This document shows, piece by piece, positions 45,810 through 58,469 of a stretch of DNA of 64,000 bases. Origin of the DNA: Chelonoidis abingdonii (Eukaryota > Chordata > Testudines > Testudinidae). Under the pieces are notes generated by a model, which worked only from the letters and a program-made list of their open reading frames with translations, had not been told where the DNA came from and searched no databases. Numbering within the stretch: position 1 is the stretch's first letter; each line of letters opens with the position of its first letter. Location: positions 62,505,390-62,569,389 of the forward strand of contig NC_133773.1 in the NCBI RefSeq assembly GCF_003597395.2, in the 5' to 3' direction. The translations under genes and the position numbers were made by a program.

Positions 45810-46060
45810 CCAAAAGGAGGTAGGTCTAATGGCTAAAGCATGATACAGTCAGGCAGTATAAGTCTGTTCTTGGCTCGGCTCTGTTATTGACCAGCTATCT
45901 GGCTCTGGGCAATCTAGTTAAACTCTCTGCTTCACTCTTCCAATCTGTAAAATTGGAATGATAATACCTGCCTCACTGGGTGTTTGAAGTTTAATGTCTG
46001 AAAAGCACTTTGAGATCCTCAGATGAAAGACACTTAGTAAGTGCCAGATTTTAGTTATTC
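45810..46060 (+). repeat. MIR-type SINE, long copy
   Basis: Head (GGTCTAATGGCTAAAGCATG), CORE (ATTGACCAGCTATCTGGCTC, then GGGCAATCTAGTTAAACTC), CTTCACTCTTCCAATCTGTA, and tail (AAAAGCACTTTGAGATCCTC). All parts of a MIR in order, plus orientation, about 250 bp. Confidence 0.85.
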
Positions 46061-48004
46061 AAATTTTGCTATTTTTCTTTAGATGCAAACATTCTGGCAG
46101 TTCTAGTTGGCCATTCTTCCCCGCCCCCTTTTTTTTTTTAGCAGCTACAATAGTTTATAGGGGAGGAGACAGAGTAGTTGTAACAGCTGCCCCCTGTCTC
46201 CCCCTCCCCCAATCCCAATCCAAAGAAAAGGAAATAGCATAGTCTGTTTGTAGCATATGAAGCAGAACAACTCGGTCATCAGCTCACTCTGTGAAGTGAA
46301 ATCTTAATAGGAAAAATGAACATGCATAAAGGGGTACTATCAATTACTTTTGTTGTTTGTTTTTTAAGACTTTTTGTAATAGCTGTTTCTTGTACAGTAG
46401 ATCTAGAGGTGAGGATTCCCCACTCTTCCTTTTCCAAATGACATGGGCAACTGTGTGGTATCTGGTTTTGGTTGCTTTGGTTTGTTCAAACTGAATTTTT
46501 GTCCACCCCATGTATAAAGTTGTGTGCATGAGCTATCTCTGGCGGAGAAGTTATTATTACTTAAAAGTTATAAAAAGAATGAGAATGAAACAGAATCCAT
46601 TTCTTTGCTAGTCTCAAGTCTGTAAAATTGTGGTACACATGGGATGCAATACTTTGTGTTTTATGACCACTTTACTTTATTATGGAGAAGAAATGTCAAA
46701 CATCTTTCTCTAATTTATTAAGCTGTACATTATCCAGATTTGGCTGATGATTTGAGCATTTACCCTTTTAACATATGATTTAGCAGAAAAGGAACAGATA
46801 CCTACAGTATTTTCCTACATATTAGGTTTGGAATGTCATGTTGGCTTGTTAGTAATTCTATGGTAGTATCAGTTTATCTAGCTGTTTAGGTAACCATAAC
46901 ACTTAAGTGGTAACCATCCAATTCTACAGTCCGCATATACCACTGATTAATCTGAATCACTTCCTATAGTAAATAAAAGCTTTTATTTTGTTTGAAAACT
47001 GATTTGGAGTAACTTAAACCCATGGCATATGCCTATTTTTCTGTTCAAAGGGGCCATGGATGTCCCATGATTGCATTGCCATTAACATCATAACAAATTC
47101 CTCTTATGGAGGGCAGTATATTGCTGAGAATGACATAGTAGGGGTGCTGGTGATAGGATAAAGTATTTAACAGATAATGCTGAGGCATGGTTACAAAAAA
47201 TCAAAATAATTGGAATGGAAGTTTTGTTTAAGCCAAAGGCTGGATGCTAAACTGGAAATCAAACATGTCTGTGTTTTATTTTGCCTTTTGCCTGGAAATT
47301 ATATTCCTGTCCAAGTCAACAACTTAGCAACCAAAACAAAATATTTCTTAGATATTGACTGCTGTAGGTGCTGCAGCTGATTGACTGCAGAGACTGAGAA
47401 TTATGTGATTGCCTTGAGGTGTAAAGTCTTTGGGTTATCTTTAATTCATTAACATTAATTTGTAATGCAAAGTTCACTGTTTCACATCAAATCAAGGTTT
47501 ACAGCCACATCTTGTCATGTTTTCATGACCTGATTTCTATTTTTCTTTCAGTTTAGATTCAGTTGCTAGTACAAGTTCAAATGTTTTGAGAAACCTGGGC
47601 TGAAAATAAGAAATTGCACAGACAGAACTACATCCTAAATTCCTTCTGCCAAATGCCCCCTTCCACTTCCATAAAGAAAGAGGGGCAAAGAATACATCTG
47701 GGTGGGGATGTTGGCTGGGCTGCAGAGGTCATGGAAGTAGGGAGTACGAATTTTGTGATGCGTGGCCTTCCCCAGCTCCCTGGTCCCATGGAAACAGCTT
47801 TTTGAGAGCATTGTAGGGGTTCATTCCCACAAGTAGGGAAGGTGTGGACTGGTCATGGGAGAGCCAGGGCTAGGGGGAAGGTAAAATGTTGGCCCTGTGC
47901 AATGTCTCACTCTAAAGACCTTTTGGGCAATATCTATTTGTTTTTGTGAAAGTAGAGAAAGAACTGACAGGGATTTGTAGGGGATCTTAATGCATGACAG
48001 TCTC

Positions 48005-48394
48005 TGTTAGCAAGAGTCAGGCTAACTGTAACCCTAATAACGCGAAATTTGTAGAAGCGAGGATTGTGTGAGGTGAGTGGAAAAGAACTGTGTGAGAAGT
48101 AGTTTCGACCTTGTGTAGATAATATGAAGTGTAGACAGGAGTCTCTTAAGTGAGGAAAAACAAGATATCAGGATGACCTGTGTATAAACAAAATGCAGCT
48201 GTTGCTTATTATTGTCTGTAACAAAAGTATAAATGCCTGCTGTAATTGTTTACCTGTTGAGAGACCTGTCTGGGACTGGGGCTACCCTGTGTCCTAGGGC
48301 ACTCTCTCCCTCAATTGCTATTCCTTGAGAAATAATAAAGTATCTGGCTCTGCTGCACCCAAACGAAAAGTGAGAACTGAGTTTTTTTCTGACA
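48005..48394 (+). mobile_element. LTR (endogenous retrovirus-like), about 390 bp
   Basis: Starts TGTTAGCAAGAG and ends TTTCTGACA. A TATA box (GTATAAATG, 48228-48236) is followed 100 bp later by AATAAA (48334-48339), the correct plus-strand promoter and polyadenylation order. The sequence just after the right end, TTTTTTAGGGGGATGATGG, might be a degraded primer-binding site. No viral genes follow; a matching second LTR or target duplication was not found, so it may be solo or truncated. Confidence 0.68.
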
Positions 48395-48540
48395 TTTTTT
48401 AGGGGGATGATGGTTTGACTCAACCATGGTTACCTTATGTGGGTTTGTTACCAAAATGGAAGCCCCCCACAGCCAAAGGCATGCAATTTAAGCACCAACA
48501 GTTAGAAAATCTGAACCTAAAACATCTCCTATATTTAGGT

Positions 48541-48969
48541 TTGCACAAAACTGAACACCCTTGCCCCACCCCATGCCCAGAGGGAGGCCCCCATTCAATC
48601 CATTCCCCCTCCCTCTGTCGCGTGCTCTCCTCCACCCTCACTCACTCACTTTCACTGGGCTGGTTCGGGGTTGGAGTGCAGGAGGGGATGAGAGCTCTGG
48701 GGTGAGGCCAGAAATGGGGGGTTCAGGATGCAGGAGGGCACTCTGGGCAAGAAGGTGGAGCCGAGGGGTTTGCAGTATGGGAGGGGGCTCTAGGGTGATG
48801 CAGGGGCTTAGGGTCATGTTGCTGTTTCCAGGGAGCCACAAAGAGCCAGGTGGGGAACCTGCTAGTCCTGCACCAGCCGGACTTTTAACGGCCCAGTCAG
48901 CAGTGCTGACCAGAGCCACCAGAGTCCCTTTTCGACTGGACGTTCCAGTTGAAAACTAGACACCTGGCA
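48541..48969. repeat. GC-rich interspersed repeat
   Basis: Left part TGCACAAAACTGAACACCC; interior purine-rich with GGTGAGGCCAGAAATGGGG; right part GAGCCACCAGAGTCCC, then TTCCAGTTGAAAACTAGACA. I recognise it as a dispersed turtle-type repeat, with reasonable ends but no class assignment. Its long open frames on both strands are compositional. Confidence 0.6.
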
Positions 48970-51229
48970 AAAGTAGCTATATTTTGCTTGTTGTCTTGAA
49001 AAACAATGGTACCATTATTTACAATAAATTCTTGTCCTCTTGCTAGAAACAGGTAAGAGAAACTGTGGTTGCTGCTTGAGGGAGACATTTCTTGTTGGGA
49101 CCTGAATGTGGTGTGACTGCAGTAAACTAAAGGGCCAGAAAGCAAGGAGTACGATTAATGTAGGTGGCATCTACAATCTATGATCCAGGACGAAAATAAT
49201 TCAACCAGAGAAGAAGTATCAAAAGCGTGTTTTGATTGAGAAGAACTGACTGTGTGACTAAAATGCAGCAGTTCAGCAGTGTTAATTTTCAAGAAACACA
49301 TTTTGGAAAATGTGTGTAAATTTTAAGCATGTGCTTAAATCCCACTGGGACACAAGTACCACATGTGTAAGTGTTTTGTTGAATAGCAATGGGATTATGC
49401 ACATTCTTAAAGTTAAGCATGTGCTTAAATGCTTTGCTAAATCAGGGCCCTATTGAGCAGGATAAAATGAGCCGAAGTTCTTAAAAACCCTGGGTGTGAA
49501 ACAAAGCTGGCGAATCCTAAAAGAAACCATAAATTAAGGTGCAACAGATTAAAATTCCTCTGAGGAAAATATGCAAGAAAAAGCCAATGTGACTTCACAA
49601 GGGACTGCTCAAAAACCCGAGGTTAACAAATAAGCTGTTCTGGAAATGGAAAAGAGGGAGGCAAGAACAACAGTAGGTTAAGGCTCAAGGGGAAAAATAA
49701 GAAGTAAAAATACCCATTATGAGTTAAAGCTACTCAAAGCAATTAACTTGTGAAAATCCCTTATTATTCCTTTTATCAGGGGAAAATGAAATCTCAAAGT
49801 ATAATGGGATGATGAAATCAATACATACCAAAAAAAAGTGCCTTTAACACAACAAATATAAGAGTTTTGGGTAATTTTTACACTTGAAAAGTAAGTACTA
49901 GTAAAGCAAACAAATTATCGGTAAAATCAGAGCATCTGCAAATCAGCAGCTGGAGGTGAGACGTAACCTATGATGCTGAGAATTAGCTAATGAACTCACA
50001 TTGAACCTCTGACAATGGGTTTTGAAAAGCAAGCTGGGGAGTACCTGAAGATTAGAAAAAATACAATCAATGTGGTACAATATCTAGCAAAGGAAAGAAG
50101 AGTAATCCTGGCAATTACCAACTACTAAATTTCACTGCAGTCTCTATTAAAATTGTGGCACAGATCCTAAACTGCTGCCAGTAATGCAGTGTGCTCTTAT
50201 GTGGAGAATACCCTTGGAGTGGCCAAGCATATGTGGAACTGCTCTTTTGGTATATAATAAATTGCCAATAGCTCCAAGGTGATTACTGGAGTGAAATGAA
50301 GCCAGCCCATGCTACTTTTTCCAGCATTTATGCCATCAGCAAATAGTGGCGTAGGAGCTGCTATGCTGTTTTTGTGCTTATAAACTGAAGTGATCCTAGT
50401 ATCTCTGGATGCATCAAAGCCAGGATATCAATAAATAAGCATCAGAGGGTTTATAAAGAAGAAATCCTGTCAGGCAAATATGAAAAATCAATCTGCTGAT
50501 TTGGGCCAAATTCATTCCTGGTGTAACTTCACTGAGAGCAATTCAACCAGAGATAAATTTGGGCCAGCCATGGCATAACACTGAGGGGTGGCTTCTAATG
50601 GAGTGGCTGAATGGCTGAGGTTCACTCAGTTTAGTTGTATCTAATGCTTTCATTATTAAAATGGAAGACAGTGGTGTAACAGCATGCTAATGACATTTAC
50701 AAAGATTGAACGGGATAGTGTAAGCAGCAATACATAAATGCAATACAAAAGGATTTAGAGAAGTTAAATGCATGTCCCTTTCTGCACACTAACTAGAACT
50801 TGGCCCATTCATGAGAGATAAAAATGAGACTGTAGAATTAACTAGTTTTTGCAGTACTTATAGGGATAGGGGGAAAATAATTAAAACTGCAGATACTGAA
50901 GAAGTATAAAAGACTTAAGTATTATAATGGACAGCAAATTAGATATACAATGTGACAGAAGATGACCAGAGAGATTTTGAGCTGCATATATCATGGAGGA
51001 AAGAGATGAGAGTGCCTTTCCATATGACGGTGAAACTACCCCGAAATATCATGTACAGTTCTGAGTACCACACTTCATTACTAAGACGATATTGAAGTTG
51101 AAAGGAATTGAGAAGAGCTGATTGGAAGGCTAGATTGGTTGATTTTTAAGGAAAGCTTACACCAGATAATTGTATTTGCCTTGCACAAAAGATGACTAAC
51201 CACCATCAGTTAGCACCACCAAACTTTGT
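48970..51229. other. Non-coding stretch
   Basis: No gene supported. A MITE remnant with repeated AAGCATGTGCTTAAAT blocks lies at about 49320-49450, and another (GGGCCAAATTCATTCC, ending TTTGGGCCAG) at about 50505-50567. 50880-51200 could be an old degraded LINE but the signal is too weak. Confidence 0.45.
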
Positions 51230-51700
51230 AGCCCGAGGGCCACATCTGGGTATGGAAAATGTACAGTGGGTCATGAACGCTCACAAAATTGGGGGTTGGG
51301 GTGCAGGAGGGGGTGAAGGCTCTAGCTGGGGGTGCAGGCTCTGGGGTGGGGCCAGAAATTAGGTCAGGGTTCAGAAGGGGGTTCCAGGCTGAGACTGAGG
51401 ATTTTGGAGTGCAGGAAGGGGATCAGGGCTGGGGTAGAGGGTTCAGACATTGGAGGGGGTCAGGGGTGCAGGCTCCAGGCTGCACTTACTTCAAGCAGCT
51501 CCCAGAAGCAGCGGCATGTTCCCCCTCCCCCCGGCTTCTGTGCAAAGGCACGGCCAGGCAGCTCTGCACACTACCCCATTCGTAGGTGCTGCCCCTGCAG
51601 CTCCGGAGCTGTGTGCAGAGCCCCCTGGCAGCCCCTATGCGTAGGAGCCAGAGTAGGGACATGCATGGTGCATCTGGGAGCAGTCATTATAAGAAAAGTC
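51230..51700. repeat. hAT-like GC-rich repeat fragment
   Basis: Runs TGTAGCCCGAGGGCCACATC, GTGCAGGAGGGGGTGAAGGC and CTCCCAGAAGCAGCGGCATG, phrases that also occur, partly reversed, in the 720-bp element at 36434-37153. Clear inverted ends and a target duplication are absent. The right part is included in the duplicated block. Confidence 0.6.
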
Positions 51701-54119
51701 CTATTCAGCCCCAAGCTAGAGAATTTTTAGACTATTTAGAACATTTAACAGCCATATTCTAGGGAGTCTCTGCTGAGCATATGCAAACTGATTTTTTTTT
51801 TCAGAAGCTTATAGCTTGGCCAAATTCAGATAAATTTTCACAGGGATGGCAAAAGGCACATCCCTGACACACAGGCCACCTGTTGCCAAATTTCATGTCT
51901 CTGCTCCAAAGCATGGGGTACCAGCCTCACCTATAATGTATGTTAGTGAAGCTATAATTGAATGCTATCTTGGCTTAAAAAAAAACAACCTTTTAAAGAA
52001 TTTTTCTTCTCAAAACAATGAGATCATTAGAATAATCCCATAGAAGAAGTGTTGCTAGAGTGTGGTGTGGTTTTTCACATAAGTAACATTTGACAGGCCC
52101 CACAGACCTCAAACCTTGTAGGTTTGGTCCACTTCCTTGCTGGCTGCCCAATCCAGTTGCAAGTGTGGCTCATCTGTGGTTCACTGAAGAGATCCAAAGG
52201 AAAGAGGTTCTAAGAAAATAAAAGGTCTAAGACTACGACAAAGAGGAAAGAACCAAAGCCATCTGACTTCATTTCTAAGGAGAATTAATTCTGTTGTGAA
52301 GTGATGGCAGTTTCCTAATAAGAGGAGAAACAGAATGGACAAGCTAAAATATTGCTTTTATGATATTTATTTTTAGAAGGGAGAGCAGGGGACATCATTA
52401 ATGCTTTCTTTGACTCTCTAGTGAGCAGCAGACTTGTAACCTTTCACAGCAGAGAAGCTTTTTTTATTCAGGCCAGCATATGCATTACCAGTCAAAGCTA
52501 CATGAAGTTAATATTTTTCCTCATAAAAGTAGAAGTAGCTTGTATATCAGTACAAGCTTAGCAGAACCTCATGCAACAATCGAGGATCACACTCCAGTGA
52601 TGCATCCTCAGTGGCCCTCATTGGAGTAACCAGGATATACGCTGAATGATCTCTCAAACATCTTATTTTTTAACTTTTGTGCAAAGGTCTTGTAGTGTGG
52701 GATTACTTTTTTGCTTGCAGAAACAGTACAAATCAGATGTAGTTAAATTATCAAAGAACATTCTAATGCAAACAAAATAGAATGCTTATTATGCATGATT
52801 CGTGGTGGTAAAATTGTAATATCACATGGTCTCAATATTTGGTTGTACTGTGCCTTCTGTTCAACTTTTATGAGTTGCTGAATTGGGGATGATACTTGGA
52901 CTACAACTAAATCTTGTATAATATAAATGGGAAAGAGCAGACGTGGAATACTTACATTTTGTATCTTTTCTATTTCTGTATCAGACACAGACAAGCTAAA
53001 TATTTTAATTGTGAATATCTGGATTTAAATAGGGCTTCTCTATAAAAAGTTGCAATAAATGAGTGTCATTTCATGAATGATGCTCATACTGTGTACATTA
53101 ATAGAGAAGAGAGGCCAATAAATGTCTGAATATAGTGAGCATATGCCAGACACCCAAAGGTATATTAGTGTTTTCATTGCAGTAGCTTGCTTTGTGCTGC
53201 ATAGCTTTCATCTGTACTTCAAGCGTTAGCATTTCTGGATGAAGAAATGGCAAAAAAATTTTAAAAAACCCTCAAATTAGTTTCAAAATACAGCAAGTAC
53301 ATAAGAAATTGGGGGTGTCTAAGAGCAGCTGTTTCTGTTAGTCTAATCACTCAAGTCTCTCTGGCAATTGGCTGAGGTAATTATTTTATTTACTACACTT
53401 TTTGTTACTCACAACCATTTGTGCATAGTATGGTTTTTCTGCTGCAGCAGTCAGTAAAGCAGATGAAACAAGGTTGCTGGTGCTATTAAAACACACTAGA
53501 TTTTACATATTGCCTAGTGGTTTACATGTGTTACATGCTGTGCAGCACAAAGCGTTTTCATAGCAGCAGCTTGTTAACTGTACACTTTTTTTTTTTAAAT
53601 GTACCTTTGGGTGTCTGGTTTACATGGTTGGTATGTCAGGTCTAGCACCAGTGGCCCAAAGCATAGGGTATGGGTTTAGTTCTATTCCATAGTTTCCATT
53701 ATGTATGACTTTCACACATAGATTTTTATTGTATGGATTTTTGACTTTCATGACTCCTCTGATACAAATGTACCACACAAACAGTCTGTCCCTTTTCTAA
53801 GCCTCTAAAGAAAAATATTATTAGGGATAAGCCTCAGTACCATGAATTTCACAATGTTTAATTTAGGGCCCAATCCTGCAGTCTCTATACACTTGGAAAA
53901 CATCTATTGATTCCTTACATTAGTAAAATTCGCACTGTGATTTTGGCTCATTGTAGGTAAAGGTATTTGCATGCTTCTCAACTGCATGCAGGATTTAAGA
54001 TAAAGATCATCCTAATAGAGGCCTTTTAAATTCCTCATATGTTTCTGTCTGTCTAGGATACTAATGTGGCCTCCATCGCCATAATTTCTGGGAACCTCAC
54101 TATTTTGAATGTATCCTTT

Positions 54120-54400
54120 CTCACAGGAGCCTGGTGAGGTAGAGATGTACAATTATTCCCACCTTACAGATGAGGAACTAAGTCACCTAGGGCAAGATCC
54201 TGAAAGGTAGTTACTACCTTTGAAGATCTGGGCCCTAGGCCTCACAACATTGAGTGGAGCAATGCCTAAGACCTGTAAAAATCTGGGCCTAAGTGACTTG
54301 CCCAAGGTCACACAGGAAGTCTGGGTCAGACTAGGGAATGAAGCCCATGTTTCCTAAGTCTCAGGTTAGGGCCCAGCCATTGGACTATCCTGACTACTGT
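54120..54400 (-). repeat. MIR-type SINE with an internal insertion
   Basis: Plus strand reads TTACAGATGAGGAACTAAG, then an unrelated segment (about 54182-54293), then TGACTTGCCCAAGGTCACAC and GTCTGGGTCAGACTAGGGAA: a reversed MIR split in two. The insert ends GGGCCTAAG, echoing the left AACTAAG. Confidence 0.75.
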
Positions 54401-54843
54401 TTTCACGCACATTACTGTTAAGTTTTTGGTTTTTTGTCTTTTCTTTTCCCCCCTCTGTCCTTCAAGAATTTTCAGTTTGGTGTTTAAACTAACTGAAGCT
54501 TAGATCTGTTGTTTCACAGCAACAAGAATTTTGAATCAATATAGTGGTGCAGTAGGTAGCTATGTAACTATAAGGGACTTTTGCGTATGTTGGGACCAAG
54601 ATTTTATTTTAAAAGTGTGCCTAAAGTCAGACTCCTAAATCCATATTTAAATAAGTGTGTGTGTGTGTTTTCTCCCCTCCCCAAAGAAGTTGAGCATCCA
54701 CCAAGTCCTGGACTTAGAAGTTTAACTTTTAATTTGTTAATTTTTCCCTGCACCTTTAAGTACTTCATGGAATCTCCTCCCCATCCCAGAAATAACCAAT
54801 AATGATAAGTGTATTACCAGGTTATGCACTGAGGATAGTTAGG

Positions 54844-54868
54844 AGTGTGTGTGTGTGTGTGTGTGTGC
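54844..54868. repeat. (GT)n microsatellite
   Basis: Pure GT run of about twelve units. The counterpart in copy 2 (about 63860-63885) is broken by extra and missing bases. Confidence 0.9.
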
Positions 54869-54991
54869 TGAAATCCATTCTATCTTGGTTCTCAGTTATG
54901 AGTTTACCCAGTGGGTGAGGACTTGGTGAAGTTGTTGGATATATGGTTTGTTACTATTAGCTTAGTGCCAGTCATGTATGAATATCTGTGC

Positions 54992-57854
54992 AAAGCACAG
55001 AGATTCGAAGATCTATCATACATATGGGAATGCCAGGGAGGGAAGGGATGGGACTTAGAAATTTAGAAAATATTTATATAATATTTACTACTCATGGTCA
55101 ATATTAAGGTATGCCTTAAAAATAAGACCAAGCAATGCCAGGTTTTAAAGTGAGACTATGCACTGTTTCTCCTGTAGCACACTTTTAGTGAGCTATTGAG
55201 CACTACAGAGCAACATGCAAATGATTTCCCCAAAGATATGGACAATTTATTTTTATTAAGCCAGTCACAAGCACAGTGCAGATAAAAACCACCATTGTAA
55301 GCATTCCAGTGGTTTTACCACTCACTAGGAGTGATGTTGGCGGAACAGCAATGCCATCAACAGAACAAAATAAAACTGGTCTCAGTCTGTTTTAACTAGA
55401 TTTAACTATTTAACTTGTGGAGGCTGGGAAGGCAATGAAAAAGAGATCCTTCAAGACTTCATCATATCAATATCATATTATATATTGCACAATGAATTAA
55501 CTATTGCTCATCCAATACAATGCTGAACACACAGAGGATCTGAGTTTGATTCCTGGATAAGGATCGTTGCCATCTGGGTTGGGAGCTTTATGATTGCAAA
55601 GCACTCAGCTTCTTTTTCCACTCCACGAGCAGTGTTGATCTGTAGAAGAAGCCAGGCCATGGTTTAACCTGGGGATTGTGCTGAGACAATGGGCAAGCAT
55701 ATTCCTGGTGGCGGAAGACTGGTTGATCTTAGTGAAGTTTCTTCTCATGTACGTTCATAGTAAAAAAAGAGTGTCTCTCACACACATGCCTTTTTCATAC
55801 AAATACTCAAATGAATATGTTTTTACACAAGGATTTGTGTTGCAATTATTCACATCACTTTTTTGAAAGGTCTCTGTGGGTTCAGAAGTCCTCCAACCAA
55901 TCATAAAATGTGACTGGTGAATTATCAAAAGTGAGTGGAGAAGTATAGTATTTGCAGAATTCCCAGTGGTAACTGGGAGTATTGCCCACTATCTCCCTAG
56001 TGGTGAAAAATTCAGGCATCTTTGGCCTATTCCCAAGTACAAGCTACTAAATCTAGCGTAGGCTACCTCAAGCAGCAGTGTCAAATTTGGCAAGCAGGAA
56101 TTTCCAATATACATGAGAACACATTGGACGCAGTGCTCAAGTAGCCATCCAGTGGACCATTGTGAAACACATGACTCAATCACATGAAAACAAATATTTT
56201 TGCAGAGTGCTACTCTTGTTTACTGTTCTATCAAGTCTTTGTTGATGCAGCTCAGGTGGATAATGAGTTAGTTTCAAATGGCTCAACTTATGTATGGTTA
56301 AGTATTCAGCAGTCTGGGTGCTTATCCAAATAATCCAAACCTCCTGGGCCTACAAAATCCACTTCTTCAAATAGTATTATTAGCACTTTTAACTTGTATG
56401 CTTTTAACAAATTGTGCTTTTTTTTCTCCAGAAGAGGGTGACGGAGGTTCTGTGCTTTGTTGATTAAAGATTTGATTTTTAAATCTCTGCTACACTATTT
56501 TGTGGTTTTCTATTGATATTTTTAGCTTTTTGTGGCTTGTTTTACCCAAACTAGTTTACCCAATGTTTCTGAGAATTTCACAATATGGCTCTTCATTTCA
56601 GCCTCAGCAGACAACCTCATGAGACATCAGAATTGACAAAGAAGTGAGTAAAAGTTTGAGACAACAGAATATTAAGAGATGCTAAAATCATCCACAAAAG
56701 CTTTCTAAGGTGATTTTTATCAAATTTCTGATCGCTCCATTCACTAAGCTTCTTGGAACAAAGACAACTTTGCTCTGACAGATGCAAATGGGGTAAAATC
56801 TTCCTAATATGGATTTTTATTTTTTAATGTGCATCTGGTAATTGAGAGTAAATTCTTGGATACTTTTGGAGTATAAAGCTCTTCTTCAGCTTGATCTCTG
56901 GCTGTGTTACAAAAGGATTTATTTTAATTGAAAGTTATGCTCAGAAACATGGAATGTTTTGATTCTTAATTCAAATGTTCTGTCTGAGAGGAGATGTGGT
57001 ATCCCCAGGATAACCTTTTACCTTCTTACTGTCCTATTCATTATGCTTGGCAACTCTCCCTCAGGTTGTATTTCAGGCTGGTTGAAGGAAGCATCAGTAT
57101 TTCGAAGACCCTGGAAAGTTTTCTCTCATCCTTTCTGCCCTAACCTTTTGAATTGTACTGGCTGTCCACCCCACATGCCCTTTTTTGGCTGCACAGTCTA
57201 CCCAGAATGAAGGGACTGTGTAATGACCATTGGTTTGGGCTGTCATCTGAATTTGCAAAAGCAGCCCAGTGTATGGAAGGAACAGTTATTACAAGATACT
57301 TATTATTTCAAGGAATGAAGAGGAAAAGGGAGCTGGGAAAGATGACCTCAAGTATTGCAATATTCACACAGCCTAAAAATGCATATTAAAGAACTCCGGA
57401 GATGAAAATATTGATGTCCAGTTAATTTGCAAAGTATTATGCAGCCCTTAGGTTTTTAAGGGAACATTTTGGTCCTTTTAAATTTCCTTAGAGCAGAGAA
57501 GTTCTTAGTATGCAGGCTGGTGATTTATTACAAATTGAAGTTCTAAGTGGAAACATCACACAGACTATTTTAATTTGTGATGTTCTTTTGCACCAAGACA
57601 TTACACTGCCTGTGGTCTCCAACTCCTAAACTTCTGAGCCTGAGGTGCATTGTTAGAGCTAAATGGGGAAGTGTACACAGCATTGTTCCTGATTCTAGCC
57701 TATTAATCACTCACACTTGTGTGTTCAAAAATTCAGTCCATCCCTTCCCTCCAATATCAAATGCCTCAGGGTCTGACTGATCTGTCTTACACTGGTTGTA
57801 TGCCAGTGTAATTTTATTGTATGTGGGTTTTTCCCCCCTAAGAGGCGACTCCTG
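54992..57854. other. Non-coding stretch, nothing recognised
   Basis: AT-rich sequence without a supported gene. A splice-acceptor-like TTTTTTTTCTCCAG at about 56420 is followed by no convincing exon. Confidence 0.45.
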
Positions 57855-58126
57855 GCTCTCAGATGTGGTCGCCCCATCTCAAAGATATATTAGAACTGGA
57901 AAAGGTACAGAAAATGGCAACAAAAACAATTAGGGATATGGAACAGCTTCCATATGAGGAGAGATTAATAAGACTGGGACTTTTCAGGTTGGAAAAGAGA
58001 CAGCTAAGGAAGGATATGACTGAGGTCTATAAAATCCTCACTGGTGTGTAGAAAATAAATTAAAGAAGTGTTATTTACTCCTTCTCATAACACAAGAACT
58101 AGGGATCACCAAATGAAATTAATAGG
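57855..58126 (+). mobile_element. CR1/L3-like LINE fragment
   Basis: 57863-58051 encodes MWSPHLKDILELEKVQKMAT, RDMEQLPYEERLIRLGLFRL and KRQLRKDMTEVYKIL, the pol C-terminal block, diverged from the CR1 copies above and closer to the L3 type. It continues in another frame ([17 protein letters not shown]) and is cut at 58126, where gypsy sequence begins. Confidence 0.8.
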
Positions 58127-58402
58127 CAGCAGGGTGCGTGGCATTGGATAGTTGTCTGGACGAGTTACCGCATTTAGCTTACGGTAGTCCACGCAAAAGC
58201 GTATTTCCCCATCTGGTTTGGGTACCAGAACCACTGGAGATGCCCATGCACTGGTAGATGAGCGTATTATACCCATCTGTAGCATGTTCTGGATCTCCCG
58301 TTCTATAGCAGCTTGGGCGTGAGGAGACACCCGGTAGGGTGGTGTTCTAACTGGGTGAGTAAAGAGCACAGGGGCACAAGTGTCAGCTATCACATGATCG
58401 TC
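58127..58402 (-). pseudogene. Ty3/gypsy reverse transcriptase N-terminus
   Basis: Minus-strand frame (about 58106-58393) starting near 58400: [72 protein letters not shown], then lost at the LINE junction. This is the start of a Ty3/gypsy RT, before the catalytic YXDD region, so it is only a fragment. No stops are present. The plus-strand integrase region ends (about 60503) with the linker that should immediately precede this RT. Confidence 0.88.
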
Positions 58403-58469
58403 TTCGTGGATCCCAACTCATCAACGCCAAAGGCCAAAAGTGACCATTTTTACCCCTTCATGTCACAAC

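Larger units (their letters stand above)
42425..48004. other. Non-coding stretch
   Basis: No gene supported. Contains the second copy of a 52-bp direct repeat (43560-43611, see 40192-40243), MIR fragments at 44806-44900 and 45810-46060, a perfect hairpin at 45194-45223, and a G-run near 44500. The rest is AT-rich and unassigned. Confidence 0.5.
51453..54991. repeat. Duplicated block, copy 1 (clean sequence)
   Basis: This 3.5-kb block recurs, in the same orientation, at 60505-64000. It starts ATTGGAGGGGGTCAGGGGTG inside the GC-rich repeat. It holds no gene; contents include a MIR at 54120-54400 and a (GT)n tract at 54844-54868. Confidence 0.93.

Noticed and set aside
48415..49145. Cluster of 80-130 codon frames
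   Set aside because: Located in a GC-rich interspersed repeat, open on both strands, no domain.
56415..56470. Polypyrimidine tract plus CAG followed by AAGAGGGTGACGGAGG, as a splice acceptor and exon
   Set aside because: The following frame is very short and no partner donor or homologous protein is recognisable.
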